A stretch of 64,000 nucleotides of DNA from Parafrankia elaeagni (GCF_000374165.1 NZ_KB893713.1:14853-78852), one strand, 5' to 3'; counted from the stretch's first letter, positions 9,046-17,803 are shown. Numbers and translations are program-made. Notes: generated from the sequence alone by a model not told the origin.

Positions 9046-9498
9046 CTAGGCCGCGGGCGCCGCGGGCGTCGGGGACAGCACGACCACGGGTATCGGGCGC
9101 TCCGTTCTGGCCTGGTACACGTCGTAGTTCGGCCAGACCTCGGTCATGATCTTCCATAGTCGAGGCTTCTCCTCGTCGGAGGCGGTCCGCGCGACCACCG
9201 GCAGGTGCTGCGCGCGGACCTGGATCTCCGCCGCCGGCTGCGCGGTCAGGTTCTCGTACCACAGGGGCGCCGTCGGCGATCCGCCCTTGGAGGCGATGAC
9301 CAGGTAGTCGTCACCGTCCCGCCCGAAGATCAGCGCGGACGTCCGGGGCTGCCCGGAGCGCCGGCCGGTCGTGGTGAGTAACAGGGTCGGCACGCCGTTC
9401 CACTCGTAGCCGACCGCACCGTCGGTCTCCCGGTAGCGCGCGATGTGCTCCGCGCCGCGGAGAGAGATATCCGGCGGGCGGTATCCGGGCTCACTCAT
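9046..9498 (-). CDS. Deazaflavin (F420)-dependent nitroreductase, Ddn-like
   Basis: A 150-residue single-domain protein of the deazaflavin-dependent oxidoreductase family (split beta-barrel, related to mycobacterial Ddn). Recognisable segments are TTGRRSGQPRTSALIF, DDYLVIASKGGSP, PLWYENLTAQP and the C-terminal PIPVVVLSP. It would use reduced F420 to reduce a quinone, enone or nitro compound. It starts at ATG after GGAGACAG. It lies between the P450 and TetR genes with gaps of 59 and 20 bases, so it probably shares their transcript. Confidence 0.9.
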   Translation of the reverse strand: MSEPGYRPPDISLRGAEHIARYRETDGAVGYEWNGVPTLLLTTTGRRSGQPRTSALIFGRDGDDYLVIASKGGSPTAPLWYENLTAQPAAEIQVRAQHLPVVARTASDEEKPRLWKIMTEVWPNYDVYQARTERPIPVVVLSPTPAAPAA

Positions 9499-9521
9499 GC
9501 TGGACTGTCTCCTGCCGTGTC

Positions 9522-9559
9522 AGTGCTGCGAAGAGGGCTCAGTGCCGCGAAGAGGGCTC
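9522..9559. repeat. 19-bp direct duplication at the P450 stop
   Basis: AGTGCYGCGAAGAGGGCTC occurs twice in tandem (18 of 19 bases identical) in the gap between the Ddn-like gene and the P450 gene; the second copy runs into the P450 stop codon on the minus strand. Confidence 0.9.
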
Positions 9560-10850
9560 AGCTGTCGAACAGGACGGGGATCTCGGTCGCGCCGCGCTCG
9601 TACATGCCGATGAGGCGCGGCGGCTCGGCGGCCGGGTCGAGGCGCAGGTTCGGCAGCCGGTCGAGCAGTGCCCCGATCCCGACGGTGATCTCGGCCCGGG
9701 CGACGTGCATGCCGAGGCACACGTGGGCGCCGCTGCCGAAGCCGAGCGAGCGCTTCATCGGACGGTGGATGTCGAACTCGTCGGGCCGGTCCCACCGGGC
9801 CGGGTCCCGGTTCGCGGCTCCCAGGCACAGGTGCACCACCGACCCGCGCGGGATCGCCAGCCCGCCGAGCTCGACGTCCCGGGTGGCGAAACGCGCGAAC
9901 ATCGGGTCGGTCGGTGACCAGCGCACCGACTCCTCCACGGCCGGGCGCAGCAGCGACCGGTCGGCCCGGACGGCCTCGAGCACCTCGGGCCGGCGCAGCA
10001 GGGCCGTCAGCGTGATGCCCATCTGCTTCCAGGTGGTGCCGGAGCCGGCGAGCAGCAGCAGGATCGCGAACGTGTAGATCTCGTGGTCGGACAGCTGGTG
10101 GCGCACCCCCTCCTCGTCGGTGATCTCCGCCTGGACCAGCACGCTGATCAGGTCGTCCTGCGGCGCCTCACGCCGGGCGGCGACGATCGGCGCGAGCATG
10201 CGGATCACCTCCGGCGGGTCGTTGAGCACCTCGCGGATGTGCAGCGCCTCCTCGACGGCGACCCCGAAACTGCTGGTGATGGTCAGCACCGGGATCGCCG
10301 CGCAGAAGTCGACGTTCAGCTCGGCGGCGCCGTCGCCGGCGAACCGGTCGATGAGGGCGTGCACCGTCTCCTCGATCCAGTTCGTGATCCACCACGGCCC
10401 GCGGGCCGGGACGAACGACGGCTGGACGAGCGCGCGGTAGCGGCGGTGCTGGGCGCCGCCCATCGACAGCATGCTGCTGCTCGCGCCGATCTGGCCCCCG
10501 GTGGGGTCGACGGCCTGCGGCGACGACGCGAACGTCTCGTTGTCACGGAAGACCTGGTCGCACACGTCGAACGAGAACACCGAGAAGTGCGGCCGGTCCG
10601 GGTAGGGCAGGCCCTGGAACATCGCGGGCCGGTCGTAACCGGTCAGCTCGTGGACGATGCCCTCGTGCACGGGACCCTGCTCGCGCAGCTCCCGCCAGAC
10701 CGGGTTGGGGTCATCCTCGTAGTCGCCGCCGCTGCGCGCGTTGTAGCTGCTGCGCAGGTCGAACAGCTCCCGCAGCCGTTCCCGGTCGAGCACCGCCGCC
10801 GTCGGCGGGGCATCACTGCCGCGGTCGTTCACCTGGGTCACTCCGCTCAT
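9558..10850 (-). CDS. Cytochrome P450 of the catabolic cluster
   Basis: A 430-residue soluble bacterial P450 monooxygenase. The haem-binding loop is FGSGAHVCLG (the Cys is the axial ligand) and the ExxR motif is ESVR. The I-helix reads LLLAGSGTTW, in which the usual A-G-x-D/E-T-T has Gly in place of the acidic residue, a variation that may alter proton delivery. A [3Fe-4S] ferredoxin, an SDR and an aldehyde dehydrogenase lie immediately upstream in the same direction, so it probably hydroxylates the pathway substrate to an alcohol that is then oxidised. The stop of the SDR lies 16 bases before its ATG. Confidence 0.93.
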   Translation of the reverse strand: MSGVTQVNDRGSDAPPTAAVLDRERLRELFDLRSSYNARSGGDYEDDPNPVWRELREQGPVHEGIVHELTGYDRPAMFQGLPYPDRPHFSVFSFDVCDQVFRDNETFASSPQAVDPTGGQIGASSSMLSMGGAQHRRYRALVQPSFVPARGPWWITNWIEETVHALIDRFAGDGAAELNVDFCAAIPVLTITSSFGVAVEEALHIREVLNDPPEVIRMLAPIVAARREAPQDDLISVLVQAEITDEEGVRHQLSDHEIYTFAILLLLAGSGTTWKQMGITLTALLRRPEVLEAVRADRSLLRPAVEESVRWSPTDPMFARFATRDVELGGLAIPRGSVVHLCLGAANRDPARWDRPDEFDIHRPMKRSLGFGSGAHVCLGMHVARAEITVGIGALLDRLPNLRLDPAAEPPRLIGMYERGATEIPVLFDS

Positions 10851-10866
10851 CCGTCCTCATCCGTCC

Positions 10867-11700
10867 TCACCTGGCCAGATATCCGCCGTCTACCGGGAGG
10901 AGGACGCCGGTGATGTTGGCGGCCCGGTCCGAGACCAGGAAGACCGCCGCCTCGGCGCAGTCCTCCGCGGTGATCGGCCGGCCCAGCGGGTGGTTGGCCC
11001 CGGTCTGGCGGGCCACCGCCGCCGTGGTCTCCTCGTCGCCGCCCAGGCCGCCGGCGGTCATGAAACCGGTGTACGGCATCCCGGCCGGGCAGATCGCGTT
11101 GGCCCGGATCCCGAACGGGGCCCCCTCGATCGCGACGGCCCGGGTCAGCTGGTGCACGCCGCCCTTGGTCGCGCCGTACACGGAGCCACCCCAGGCGACG
11201 CTCCCGGCGACGGAGCCGGTGTTGAGGATGACCCCGCCGCCGCCCTGCCGCCTGAACCGGAGCACCGCGTGCTTGCTGCCGAGGAACACCCCGCGCAGGT
11301 TGACGGCGATCAGGCGGTCGAAGTCCTCGACCGAGTGGTCCTCCAGCTTCGCGCCGAGCCGCGGGGTCGGCACACCGGCGTTGTTGAACACGATGTCGAG
11401 GGTGCCGAACCGCTCGGCGGCGTGGTCGAGCGCGCCGACCACGTCCGCCTCCACGGAGACGTCGCACCGCACGGCGACGGCCCGCGCCGCGACGCCGCCC
11501 GTCCCGCCCGGCCCGCCCGGCCCCTCCGATCCATCGAGCTTCTCGATCTCGCGGACCGTCTCCTCGGCACCGTCGAGGCTGATGTCCGCGCACACGACCC
11601 GGGCGCCCTCCGCGGCGAAGCGCAGGGCGGAGGCCCGCCCGACCCCCGATCCGGCGCCGGTCACCACGGCGACCTTCCCGTCGAGCAGCATGCTCGTCAC
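10867..11700 (-). CDS. Short-chain dehydrogenase/reductase
   Basis: A 277-residue NAD(P)-dependent SDR. It has the Rossmann motif TGAGSGVGRA, the NNAG motif, the catalytic Ser region TGSVAGSVAWGG and the YxxxK motif (YGATKGG), and ends PVDGGYLAR. It likely oxidises an alcohol produced by the adjacent P450. A Gly/Pro-rich insert (GPGGPGGTGG) follows the cofactor domain. The GTG at 11700 overlaps the ferredoxin stop by four bases (GTGA) behind AGGAG; ATG at 11691 (MLLDGKV) is the alternative start and matches the family's usual N-terminus. Confidence 0.9.
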   Translation of the reverse strand: MTSMLLDGKVAVVTGAGSGVGRASALRFAAEGARVVCADISLDGAEETVREIEKLDGSEGPGGPGGTGGVAARAVAVRCDVSVEADVVGALDHAAERFGTLDIVFNNAGVPTPRLGAKLEDHSVEDFDRLIAVNLRGVFLGSKHAVLRFRRQGGGGVILNTGSVAGSVAWGGSVYGATKGGVHQLTRAVAIEGAPFGIRANAICPAGMPYTGFMTAGGLGGDEETTAAVARQTGANHPLGRPITAEDCAEAAVFLVSDRAANITGVLLPVDGGYLAR

Positions 11701-11915
11701 GTTCCCTTCTCCTGTGTCAGCTCCTGTGCCAGCCGCAGCGCGCCGGTCGGGCAGGCGTCCACGGCGGAACCGATCACGTCCTCCTCGTCGCCCATCGGGT
11801 CCAGGACGACGACCTTGGCCACCTCGTCGTGGGCGAAGCTGTCCGGCGCGTAGAGGACGCACATCCCACTGCCGACACAGCGCTCGCGGTCGACGGCGAC
11901 CGAGGGGGCGCCCAC
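11697..11915 (-). CDS. [3Fe-4S] ferredoxin for P450
   Basis: A 72-residue ferredoxin with three cluster cysteines (C13, C19, C55 in CVGSGMC and ACPTG) and a serine where four-iron proteins have the second cysteine of the motif. This is the pattern of P450-type [3Fe-4S] ferredoxins. It would pass electrons to the P450 two genes downstream. The GTG start follows directly on the TGA of the amidohydrolase, and its own stop overlaps the SDR start by four bases, so translation of the three genes is coupled. No ferredoxin reductase is present in the cluster. Confidence 0.92.
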   Translation of the reverse strand: MGAPSVAVDRERCVGSGMCVLYAPDSFAHDEVAKVVVLDPMGDEEDVIGSAVDACPTGALRLAQELTQEKGT

Positions 11916-13124
11916 TCAGACGCCGCTGAGGACGGGCGGCTCGGCCGGGGTGAAGCGGTAGAGCCGCTCCGCGTTGCCGCGCAGGATCTTGTACTGCGTC
12001 TCGGCCGGGAGGTGGCCGATGATGCCCTTGACCGTCTGGATGCAGTTCGGCCAGGTGGAGTCCGAGTGCGGGTAGTCGGTCTCGCACATGATGTTGTCCT
12101 CGCCGATCTCGGCGATGCTGGCGATGCCGTGGTGGTCCTCGATGAAGCAGCCGTAGACGTGCTCACGGAACGTCGCGCGGATGTCGAGCGTGTCCAGGTC
12201 GAGGTTGGCGGCGGCGGCGTGGTCGTTCCACTGGACGCCCTTCTTGACCCAGTGCCGCTGCTTGTCGAGCACCTGCTCGGCGCGCTCCAGGTAGTACGGC
12301 ATCCAGCCGATCTCACCCTCGGACAGCGCGATCTTCAGCTTCGGGTACCGCTGGAACATGCCGCTGAACAGCCAGGAGAGCATCGCGCCCGAGGTGCGCA
12401 TCGCACCCCAGGTCAGGTTCGCCATGAACGGCGCGTCCGGGGCGATCTTCGGCACCTGCGACGACGAGCCGACGTGCATCGACACGACCATCTCCAGGTC
12501 GTTCGCCGCGGCCATCACCGGGTCCCAGTACCGGTCCTTGTCATGGATGGTCGGCAGGCCGAGCGGCGCCGGGTTCTCCGAGAAGGCGAACGTCGTCGCG
12601 CCCTTGGCGGCGCAGCGCTCGAGCTCGCGGGCGGCGAGCTGCGGGTCCCACAGCGGGATCAGCACCAGCGGGATGTAGCGGCCCGGCGCGGCGCCGCACC
12701 ACTCCTCGATCATCCAGTCGTTGTAGGCCTTCAGGCAGACCAGCCCGAAGTCCCGGTCGCTGGCCTCCATGAACAGCTGGCCGCAGAACCGGGTGATGGT
12801 CGGGAAGCACAGCGAGGCGAGGATGCCCGCGCGGTTCATGTCCTCGACGCGGGCGGCGGCGTCGTAGCAGCCCGGCCGCATCTCGGAGTACTTCAGGGGG
12901 TTCGGGCTGAACTCCTCCTTCTCCTTGCCGGCGACCGCGCTCAGCCCCGAGCTGGGGAACCGCTTCCCGTCGTAGACCCAGGCGTCCATGCCGTCGGCGT
13001 CGAACTCCATGTGCGGGGCCCGGTCACGGTCCTTCGCCGGAAGCCGGTCCAGCCACAGGTTCGGCGGCTCGAGCACATGGTCGTCCACCGAGATCAGCCA
13101 GTCGAGCGGAAGGTTGCCAGTCAT
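11916..13124 (-). CDS. Amidohydrolase-2 (ACMSD-like) family protein
   Basis: A 402-residue TIM-barrel metal-dependent hydrolase or decarboxylase. The N-terminal metal site appears as SVDDHVLEPPNLW (a DxH variant of HxH), with later histidines at SMHVGSSS and the ETDYPHSDSTWP motif typical of amidohydrolase-2 proteins. Relatives act as decarboxylases, hydratases or hydrolases in aromatic and terpenoid catabolism, so the reaction cannot be assigned. The ATG follows AAGGAG. The stop abuts the ferredoxin start, and the aldehyde dehydrogenase gene ends 54 bases upstream. Confidence 0.88.
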   Translation of the reverse strand: MTGNLPLDWLISVDDHVLEPPNLWLDRLPAKDRDRAPHMEFDADGMDAWVYDGKRFPSSGLSAVAGKEKEEFSPNPLKYSEMRPGCYDAAARVEDMNRAGILASLCFPTITRFCGQLFMEASDRDFGLVCLKAYNDWMIEEWCGAAPGRYIPLVLIPLWDPQLAARELERCAAKGATTFAFSENPAPLGLPTIHDKDRYWDPVMAAANDLEMVVSMHVGSSSQVPKIAPDAPFMANLTWGAMRTSGAMLSWLFSGMFQRYPKLKIALSEGEIGWMPYYLERAEQVLDKQRHWVKKGVQWNDHAAAANLDLDTLDIRATFREHVYGCFIEDHHGIASIAEIGEDNIMCETDYPHSDSTWPNCIQTVKGIIGHLPAETQYKILRGNAERLYRFTPAEPPVLSGV

Positions 13125-13178
13125 TGCTGCTCCTTGTAGATCGTCAGTACTCGGACATTCGGGCACTCGAACTCGCGA

Positions 13179-14651
13179 TCAGCGGAGGTCGCTGATCGCC
13201 AGGTGCTTGACCTCCTGGAACGAGCGGATGCCGTCGGGTCCGCGCTCGCGGCCCAGACCGCTCTGCTTGTAGCCGCCGCTGGGCGCGTAGGCACTGAACA
13301 TGCCGCCGACGTTGACGTTGACCGCGCCGGTGCGCAGCCGGCGGGCGATCGCCGTCGCGGTGGCGACGTCGGCGCCGAAGACCTGCCCGGACAGGCCGTA
13401 GTCGCTGTCGTTGGCGATGCTCACGGCGTCGTCGATGTCGCGGTAGCCGATGATGCTGATGACCGGCCCGAAGATCTCCTCCCGGGCCGCCGGGTTGGTG
13501 TTGTCCCGCAGGTCGAGCACGGTCGGCTCGAAGTAGTAACCGCGCTCCAGGCCCGCCGGGCGGCCGCCGCCGAACGCGACCTTGCCGCCGTGCTCCTCCG
13601 CGGTGGCGACGAACCGCTCGCAGCGCTCCCGCGCCGCCGCGTTGATGAGCGGGCCCATCCGGGCCGCCGGGTCGCTCGGCGGGCCGACCGTGATGGCCGC
13701 GTACGCCCGTGACACCGCCTCGACGACCTCGTCCTTGCGATCCTGGGGCACCAGCATCCGGGTGGCGGCGACACACGCCTGCCCGGCCGTCGCCCCCACC
13801 ACCATGGCGGCCCCCGCCGCGACCCTGCCGAGCGCGTCCGGCAGGTAGATCTGCGCCGACTTGCCGCCGAGTTCGAGGGCGACCCGCTTCACCGTCGGCG
13901 CGGCCTGGGCGAGGATCCGCCGGCCCACCACCGTCGAGCCGGTGAACGACACCATGTCGACGAGCGGGTGGCCGGTGAGCAGCTCGGCGCCGGCGGCCCC
14001 GGCCTCGACGACGACGCTCAGCGCGCCCGCCGGCAGCCCGGCGGCCTCGGCGGCCGACCCGAACAGCAGCGAGGAGATCGGCGTGAGCGGGCTCGGCCGC
14101 AGGATCACCGAGTTGCCCGCCATCAGCGCCGGGATGAGCTTCTGGAACGCCATGATGATCGCGCCGTTGTACGGCGTGATCGCGGAGACGACGCCGACCG
14201 GCTCGTGCCGGCGGATGCTCAGCGTCGCCCCGGCGCGCACCAGGTCGTCCAGCGGCAGCGGGTTGTGGTCCTCGTGCTGCATGGACAGGTACAGGTCGAT
14301 CGTGCCGCGGGCCAGCGCCACACCCGCGCCGAACTGGGCCCGCTCGGCGAACGACACGGGCTGGCCCGCCTCGGCGACCATCGTGGCGACGAACGCGCCG
14401 CGCTGCGCCACGATGTGGTCGACGAACGCGTGCAGCACCCGGGCCCGTTCGACCGGCGGGGTGTCCGCCCAGGTTCCGGCGTCGAAACAGCGCCGCGCCT
14501 CGACGACGGCCCGCTCGATCTCGGCCAGCGGCGTGACGGAGACGTCGGCGACATGCGACTCGTCCGCCGGGTTCTCCACGGCGAGCGGCGCGTCGCCGTC
14601 CACCCAGGTGCCGGCGACGTAGGAGCGCCGCTCGGCGATGAGGTCATCCAC
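13179..14651 (-). CDS. Aldehyde dehydrogenase (NAD(P)-dependent)
   Basis: A 490-residue ALDH-superfamily enzyme that oxidises an aldehyde to the acid. Motifs include the NAD-binding FTGSTVVG, the general-base Glu in LELGGKSAQ and the nucleophile Cys in GQACVAATR, followed by EEIFGPV and the C-terminal GGYKQSGLGRE. Length is normal. The GTG start has only a weak ribosome site. In context it would follow the P450 and SDR steps, converting an alcohol through the aldehyde to a carboxylate for CoA activation. Confidence 0.93.
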   Translation of the reverse strand: MDDLIAERRSYVAGTWVDGDAPLAVENPADESHVADVSVTPLAEIERAVVEARRCFDAGTWADTPPVERARVLHAFVDHIVAQRGAFVATMVAEAGQPVSFAERAQFGAGVALARGTIDLYLSMQHEDHNPLPLDDLVRAGATLSIRRHEPVGVVSAITPYNGAIIMAFQKLIPALMAGNSVILRPSPLTPISSLLFGSAAEAAGLPAGALSVVVEAGAAGAELLTGHPLVDMVSFTGSTVVGRRILAQAAPTVKRVALELGGKSAQIYLPDALGRVAAGAAMVVGATAGQACVAATRMLVPQDRKDEVVEAVSRAYAAITVGPPSDPAARMGPLINAAARERCERFVATAEEHGGKVAFGGGRPAGLERGYYFEPTVLDLRDNTNPAAREEIFGPVISIIGYRDIDDAVSIANDSDYGLSGQVFGADVATATAIARRLRTGAVNVNVGGMFSAYAPSGGYKQSGLGRERGPDGIRSFQEVKHLAISDLR

Positions 14652-14713
14652 CGGCTCTCTCGCTTTCTCTAGGGCAGGGTCAGGAAGGCACAGCGTCAGG
14701 AAGGCACACAGCG

Positions 14714-15979
14714 TCAGGACGGCTCGGCCGTGTAGACGACGGCACCGCCGTAGTGCGGGGACGAGTGGCAGGCGACACCGACCGTCGCGCCCGCGCGCTG
14801 GCGGTCACCGGCCCGGCCGGAAAGCTGCAGGTAGCACTCGAGCATCTGGGGGATCCCGTGCATCCGGCCGTTGCCGAGCGCACCGCCCCCGGACAGGACG
14901 GGCAGCGCGCCCGGGCGGTCGCTGTCGATTCCGCCGTTCTGGACGAAGCGGTGTGCCTCGCCACGCGGGCAGAGGCCCAGGGCCTCCAGCCAGAAGTAGA
15001 CGAACGGTGAGAACCCGTCGTAGACCTGCGGCAGGTCGACCTCGGCCGGCCCCACCCCGCTGGCCTCCCACAGGCGCCGGGCGGTCTCGGTGCCGACGTC
15101 CATGATGTCGTCGAGCGGCCAGTGCAGCGGCGCGCGGCGCGTCGCCGGCAGGCCGCTGGCGAAGCCGGAGACGTACACCGGCCGGTGCGGCAGGTCGGCG
15201 GCCCGCTCGGCCGAGGTGAGGACGAAGGCCGCCACCCCGTCGACGGGGATGTCGCAGTCGTACCGGCAGACCGGGTCACTGATCATCGGCGCGGCCAGGT
15301 ACTCCGCCTCGGTCAGCGGGCGCTTGTACCAGTACGACCAGGGGATGCGCGAACCGTTCTTGCGGGCCTCGACCACGACGGACGCCATCGCCGCGCGGTC
15401 CGCGCCGTACCGCTGCAGATACTCGTTGTACGGCAGGCCGATCATGGCTAGCGGGCCGAAGAAGCCCTGCGGGGCGGTCCACTGCGCCGGCCCGGCGGCC
15501 CGCTCCATGCTGTTGGCGTGGTACTTCCCGGGCGGGTTGTACAGCGCCCGGTAGACCACGACCGTCTGGGCGGCGCCGCTGGCGACCGCGTTGACCGCCA
15601 TCCCGACCATCCCGGGGATCTGGCCGATGCCGTGGAACCCGGCGACATGCCGCGCGGCGGTGTGGCTGGGAGCTGTGTGGCTGGGAGCTGTGTGGCTGGG
15701 AGCTGTGTGGCCAGAAACGGTGTCGAGCCGCTCCGCCAGCCAGGTGGCCGGCACGGAGCTGATCCCGTCCTGGACGGCGTGCGAGCCCGCGGTGGGGAAC
15801 AGCGCCGAGGTGACGACTCCGTCGACGTCCGCGGGCGTCAGCCCGGCATCGGCGATCGCGGCCCGCGCGGTCTCCAGCGTGACCGCGCCGAGCGGACGCG
15901 CGGCGTGACGCTGGACGGCGCTGTGCGCGTACCCGACGAGGGCCACCTTGTTGCGGGCCGCGAACCGCCGCCCGCTCAC
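14714..15979 (-). CDS. Atypical thiolase-like protein (Ltp2/aldolase-like candidate)
   Basis: A 421-residue thiolase-fold protein. The usual nucleophile cysteine is absent: the segment reads GMVGMAVNAVASGAAQTVVVYRA where active thiolases have a Cys. The GHPxGxTG motif is replaced by GGGALGNGRMHG and the C-terminal Cys sits in ACHSSPHYGG. A tyrosine-bearing VYDGFSPF segment is present. This matches thiolase-fold proteins such as Ltp2, which act as retro-aldolases with a DUF35 partner in steroid side-chain loss, better than true thiolases. The GTG overlaps the DUF35 stop by four bases. A tandem repeat adds three HTAPS units near residue 95. Confidence 0.88.
   Translation of the reverse strand: MSGRRFAARNKVALVGYAHSAVQRHAARPLGAVTLETARAAIADAGLTPADVDGVVTSALFPTAGSHAVQDGISSVPATWLAERLDTVSGHTAPSHTAPSHTAPSHTAARHVAGFHGIGQIPGMVGMAVNAVASGAAQTVVVYRALYNPPGKYHANSMERAAGPAQWTAPQGFFGPLAMIGLPYNEYLQRYGADRAAMASVVVEARKNGSRIPWSYWYKRPLTEAEYLAAPMISDPVCRYDCDIPVDGVAAFVLTSAERAADLPHRPVYVSGFASGLPATRRAPLHWPLDDIMDVGTETARRLWEASGVGPAEVDLPQVYDGFSPFVYFWLEALGLCPRGEAHRFVQNGGIDSDRPGALPVLSGGGALGNGRMHGIPQMLECYLQLSGRAGDRQRAGATVGVACHSSPHYGGAVVYTAEPS
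15660..15704 (-). repeat. Three perfect 15-bp tandem repeats in the thiolase-like gene
   Basis: Three identical copies of GTGTGGCTGGGAGCT (plus-strand reading) encode SHTAP three times in a loop between the N-terminal core and the substrate-binding part of the enzyme. A partial fourth unit follows. Confidence 0.95.
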
Positions 15980-16524
15980 CGCGCACCCCCGGACGACTCC
16001 GCCGGGCCGGGCACCGCCGGGCCGGGCACCGCCGCCAGCGTGAACGCGGGGACGCTGACACCGGGCTGGACGTCCTCGAAGGCGACCTGGACCGGTACGC
16101 CGAGGCGCAGCGCGGGCTCGGGGCCGGCCAGCACGCCGGGGCCGTCGAGCAGGCGCCCGATCATCCGCAGCTCGGCCTGCTCGGCGAGCTCGACGTCCAC
16201 CAGCACGAACGGCACCTCGGCCGCGAAGCCCGGCAGGCCGGACTGGCGGACGACCGTCCAGGACCGGACGGTGCCGCGGCCGCTGACCGGTTCGAAGGCG
16301 TAGTCCGGGTCGGTGCTGCGGCAGTGCGGGCAGGCCAGGTCGGGCGGCAGCACGAACGACCCGCAACGGGCGCACCGGGCCAGCGCCAGGACGTGCTCGG
16401 CCGCGGCCGACCAGTAGGGACCGGACGTCTCGTCCGGCACCGGTAACGGTCGCGCGGCGGCGGGCGGCGGGGTGGCGGGCGGCGGGGTGGCGGGCGGCGC
16501 GGCGGCGGGCACGGGGGCGCTCAC
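15976..16524 (-). CDS. Zn-ribbon/OB-fold (DUF35) partner of the thiolase-like protein
   Basis: A 182-residue protein with a Pro/Ala-rich leader (residues 1-30), a zinc ribbon (C51, C54, C65, C68) and a C-terminal OB-fold with FVLVDVELAEQ. DUF35 proteins bind CoA thioesters and form hetero-oligomers with thiolase-fold aldolases or dehydratases. The GTG start overlaps the CoA-transferase stop by four bases and its own stop overlaps the thiolase-like start by four bases, so the three proteins are translationally coupled and probably made in fixed ratio. Confidence 0.88.
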   Translation of the reverse strand: MSAPVPAAAPPATPPPATPPPAAARPLPVPDETSGPYWSAAAEHVLALARCARCGSFVLPPDLACPHCRSTDPDYAFEPVSGRGTVRSWTVVRQSGLPGFAAEVPFVLVDVELAEQAELRMIGRLLDGPGVLAGPEPALRLGVPVQVAFEDVQPGVSVPAFTLAAVPGPAVPGPAESSGGAR

Positions 16525-17732
16525 GGGATCACCCGCGTCTCGGCGAGCTCGCCGATCTGTTCCCAGGTGTAGCCGAGCTCCAGCAGCAGCGACTCGGTGT
16601 GCTCGCCGTGCTCGGGGGCGCGCCGCAGGTGCGGCGGCTGCCCGTCGAACTGGACCGGGCCGGTCGGCAGCCGGTAGGACGGTCCGCTCTCGGCGGCGAC
16701 CTCGCCGATGTAGTCGTTGGCCAGCACCTGCGGGTCGGTGAGCAGCTCCTCGACCGCCTGTACCGGGGCCCACGGGGCGTCGATCCCGGCGAGCAGGTCC
16801 TTCCACTCGGCGAAGGTCCGGTCGGCGAAGATCGCCGCGATCTCGGCGACGCACGCCGGGCGGTTGGCGGCGCGGGCCGCCAGATCGGTGAAGCGGGGGT
16901 CGGTGACGAGGTCCTCCCGACCGACCAGGCGGCAGAAGTCGGCCCAGTAGCGGTCCGGCTCCAGGAACACCAGCTGGATGTGCCGGCCGTCCTTGGTGCG
17001 GTAGGAGCCGACCAGCGGGTTGCGGTAGGCGTCGGTGCCGGACGCCGCCCGCGGGGTGTGGCCGGCGAGGGCGGAGAGCACGTCGGAGGACAGCGTCCAC
17101 ATCGCGGTCGCGAGCAGGGAGACGTCCACGACCGTGCCGCGCCCGGTGCGCTCGCGCCGCAGCAGCGCCGCGGCGATCCCGAACGCCACCGCCATGGCGC
17201 CGTTGCGGTCGCCCATCGCGCCGCGCTGGCTGATCGGGGCGTCCTGGTCCGGTGGGGTCAGGACGTGGGCGAGGCCGCCCTGCGCCCAGAAGGCCGAGGA
17301 GTCGTAGCCGGGGCGGTCGGCGCCGGGGCCGCGCGCGCCGTAGCCGTGCCCGCGGGCGTAGACCAGACGCGGGAACCGCGCGGTCAGCGTGTCGGAGTCG
17401 AGCCCGAGGCGACGCAGCGCGCCGGGCCGGAAGTTCGTGAGGAAGACGTCGGCGGTCTCCAGGAGCTGGCCGAGCACCTCGCGGCCCCGCTCCGTCCGCA
17501 GGTCCATGGCGAGTGAACGCTTGCCCCGGTTGGCCAGGGCCACCGAGAGGTTGACCCCCCCGCCGTCCGTCCCGATGCCCTGCGTGGCCAGCCCGCGGTA
17601 CGGATCGCCCTCCGGACGTTCCACCCGGACGACGTCGGCGCCCCAGTCGGCCAGCAGCGCACCGGCGACGGGCACGAACACCCACTGGGCCAGCTCGACC
17701 ACGCGGACACCTTCGAACGCGGCCTGATCCAC
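16521..17732 (-). CDS. Family III CoA transferase (CaiB/BaiF type)
   Basis: A 403-residue family III CoA transferase, which moves CoA between acyl groups. Visible segments are the N-terminal VRVVELAQWVFVPVAGALLADWGADVVRVE, KRSLAMDLRTERG, ADVFLTNFRPGALRRLG and the DRPGYDSSAFWAQGG region, where the catalytic Asp lies in this family. Of two in-frame GTG codons, the one at 17732 is preferred because GGAGG lies seven bases upstream; the other at 17740 abuts it. This is the first gene of the minus-strand catabolic run and lies about 40 bases after a plausible promoter. Confidence 0.9.
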   Translation of the reverse strand: MDQAAFEGVRVVELAQWVFVPVAGALLADWGADVVRVERPEGDPYRGLATQGIGTDGGGVNLSVALANRGKRSLAMDLRTERGREVLGQLLETADVFLTNFRPGALRRLGLDSDTLTARFPRLVYARGHGYGARGPGADRPGYDSSAFWAQGGLAHVLTPPDQDAPISQRGAMGDRNGAMAVAFGIAAALLRRERTGRGTVVDVSLLATAMWTLSSDVLSALAGHTPRAASGTDAYRNPLVGSYRTKDGRHIQLVFLEPDRYWADFCRLVGREDLVTDPRFTDLAARAANRPACVAEIAAIFADRTFAEWKDLLAGIDAPWAPVQAVEELLTDPQVLANDYIGEVAAESGPSYRLPTGPVQFDGQPPHLRRAPEHGEHTESLLLELGYTWEQIGELAETRVIP

Positions 17733-17760
17733 GCTGACACCTCCCCTCGACCTCGGAAAA

Positions 17761-17803
17761 CAAGCACGTAGAGCGAGAATGTAGAACGTCACTCTCGTAC
17801 TTG
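17761..17803. promoter_or_regulatory. Imperfect inverted repeat in the divergent promoter
   Basis: CAAGCACGTAGAG (left) and CTCTCGTACTTG (right) are inverted matches apart from one mismatch and one extra base, separated by 18 bases. The repeat spans the -10 region and spacer of the minus-strand promoter, which is where a repressor would act. It is a candidate operator only. Confidence 0.4.

Noticed and set aside
10849-10869. CCTCATCCGT repeats as an operator between SDR and P450
   Set aside because: The 16-base gap inside a coupled run leaves no room for a promoter; more likely slippage.
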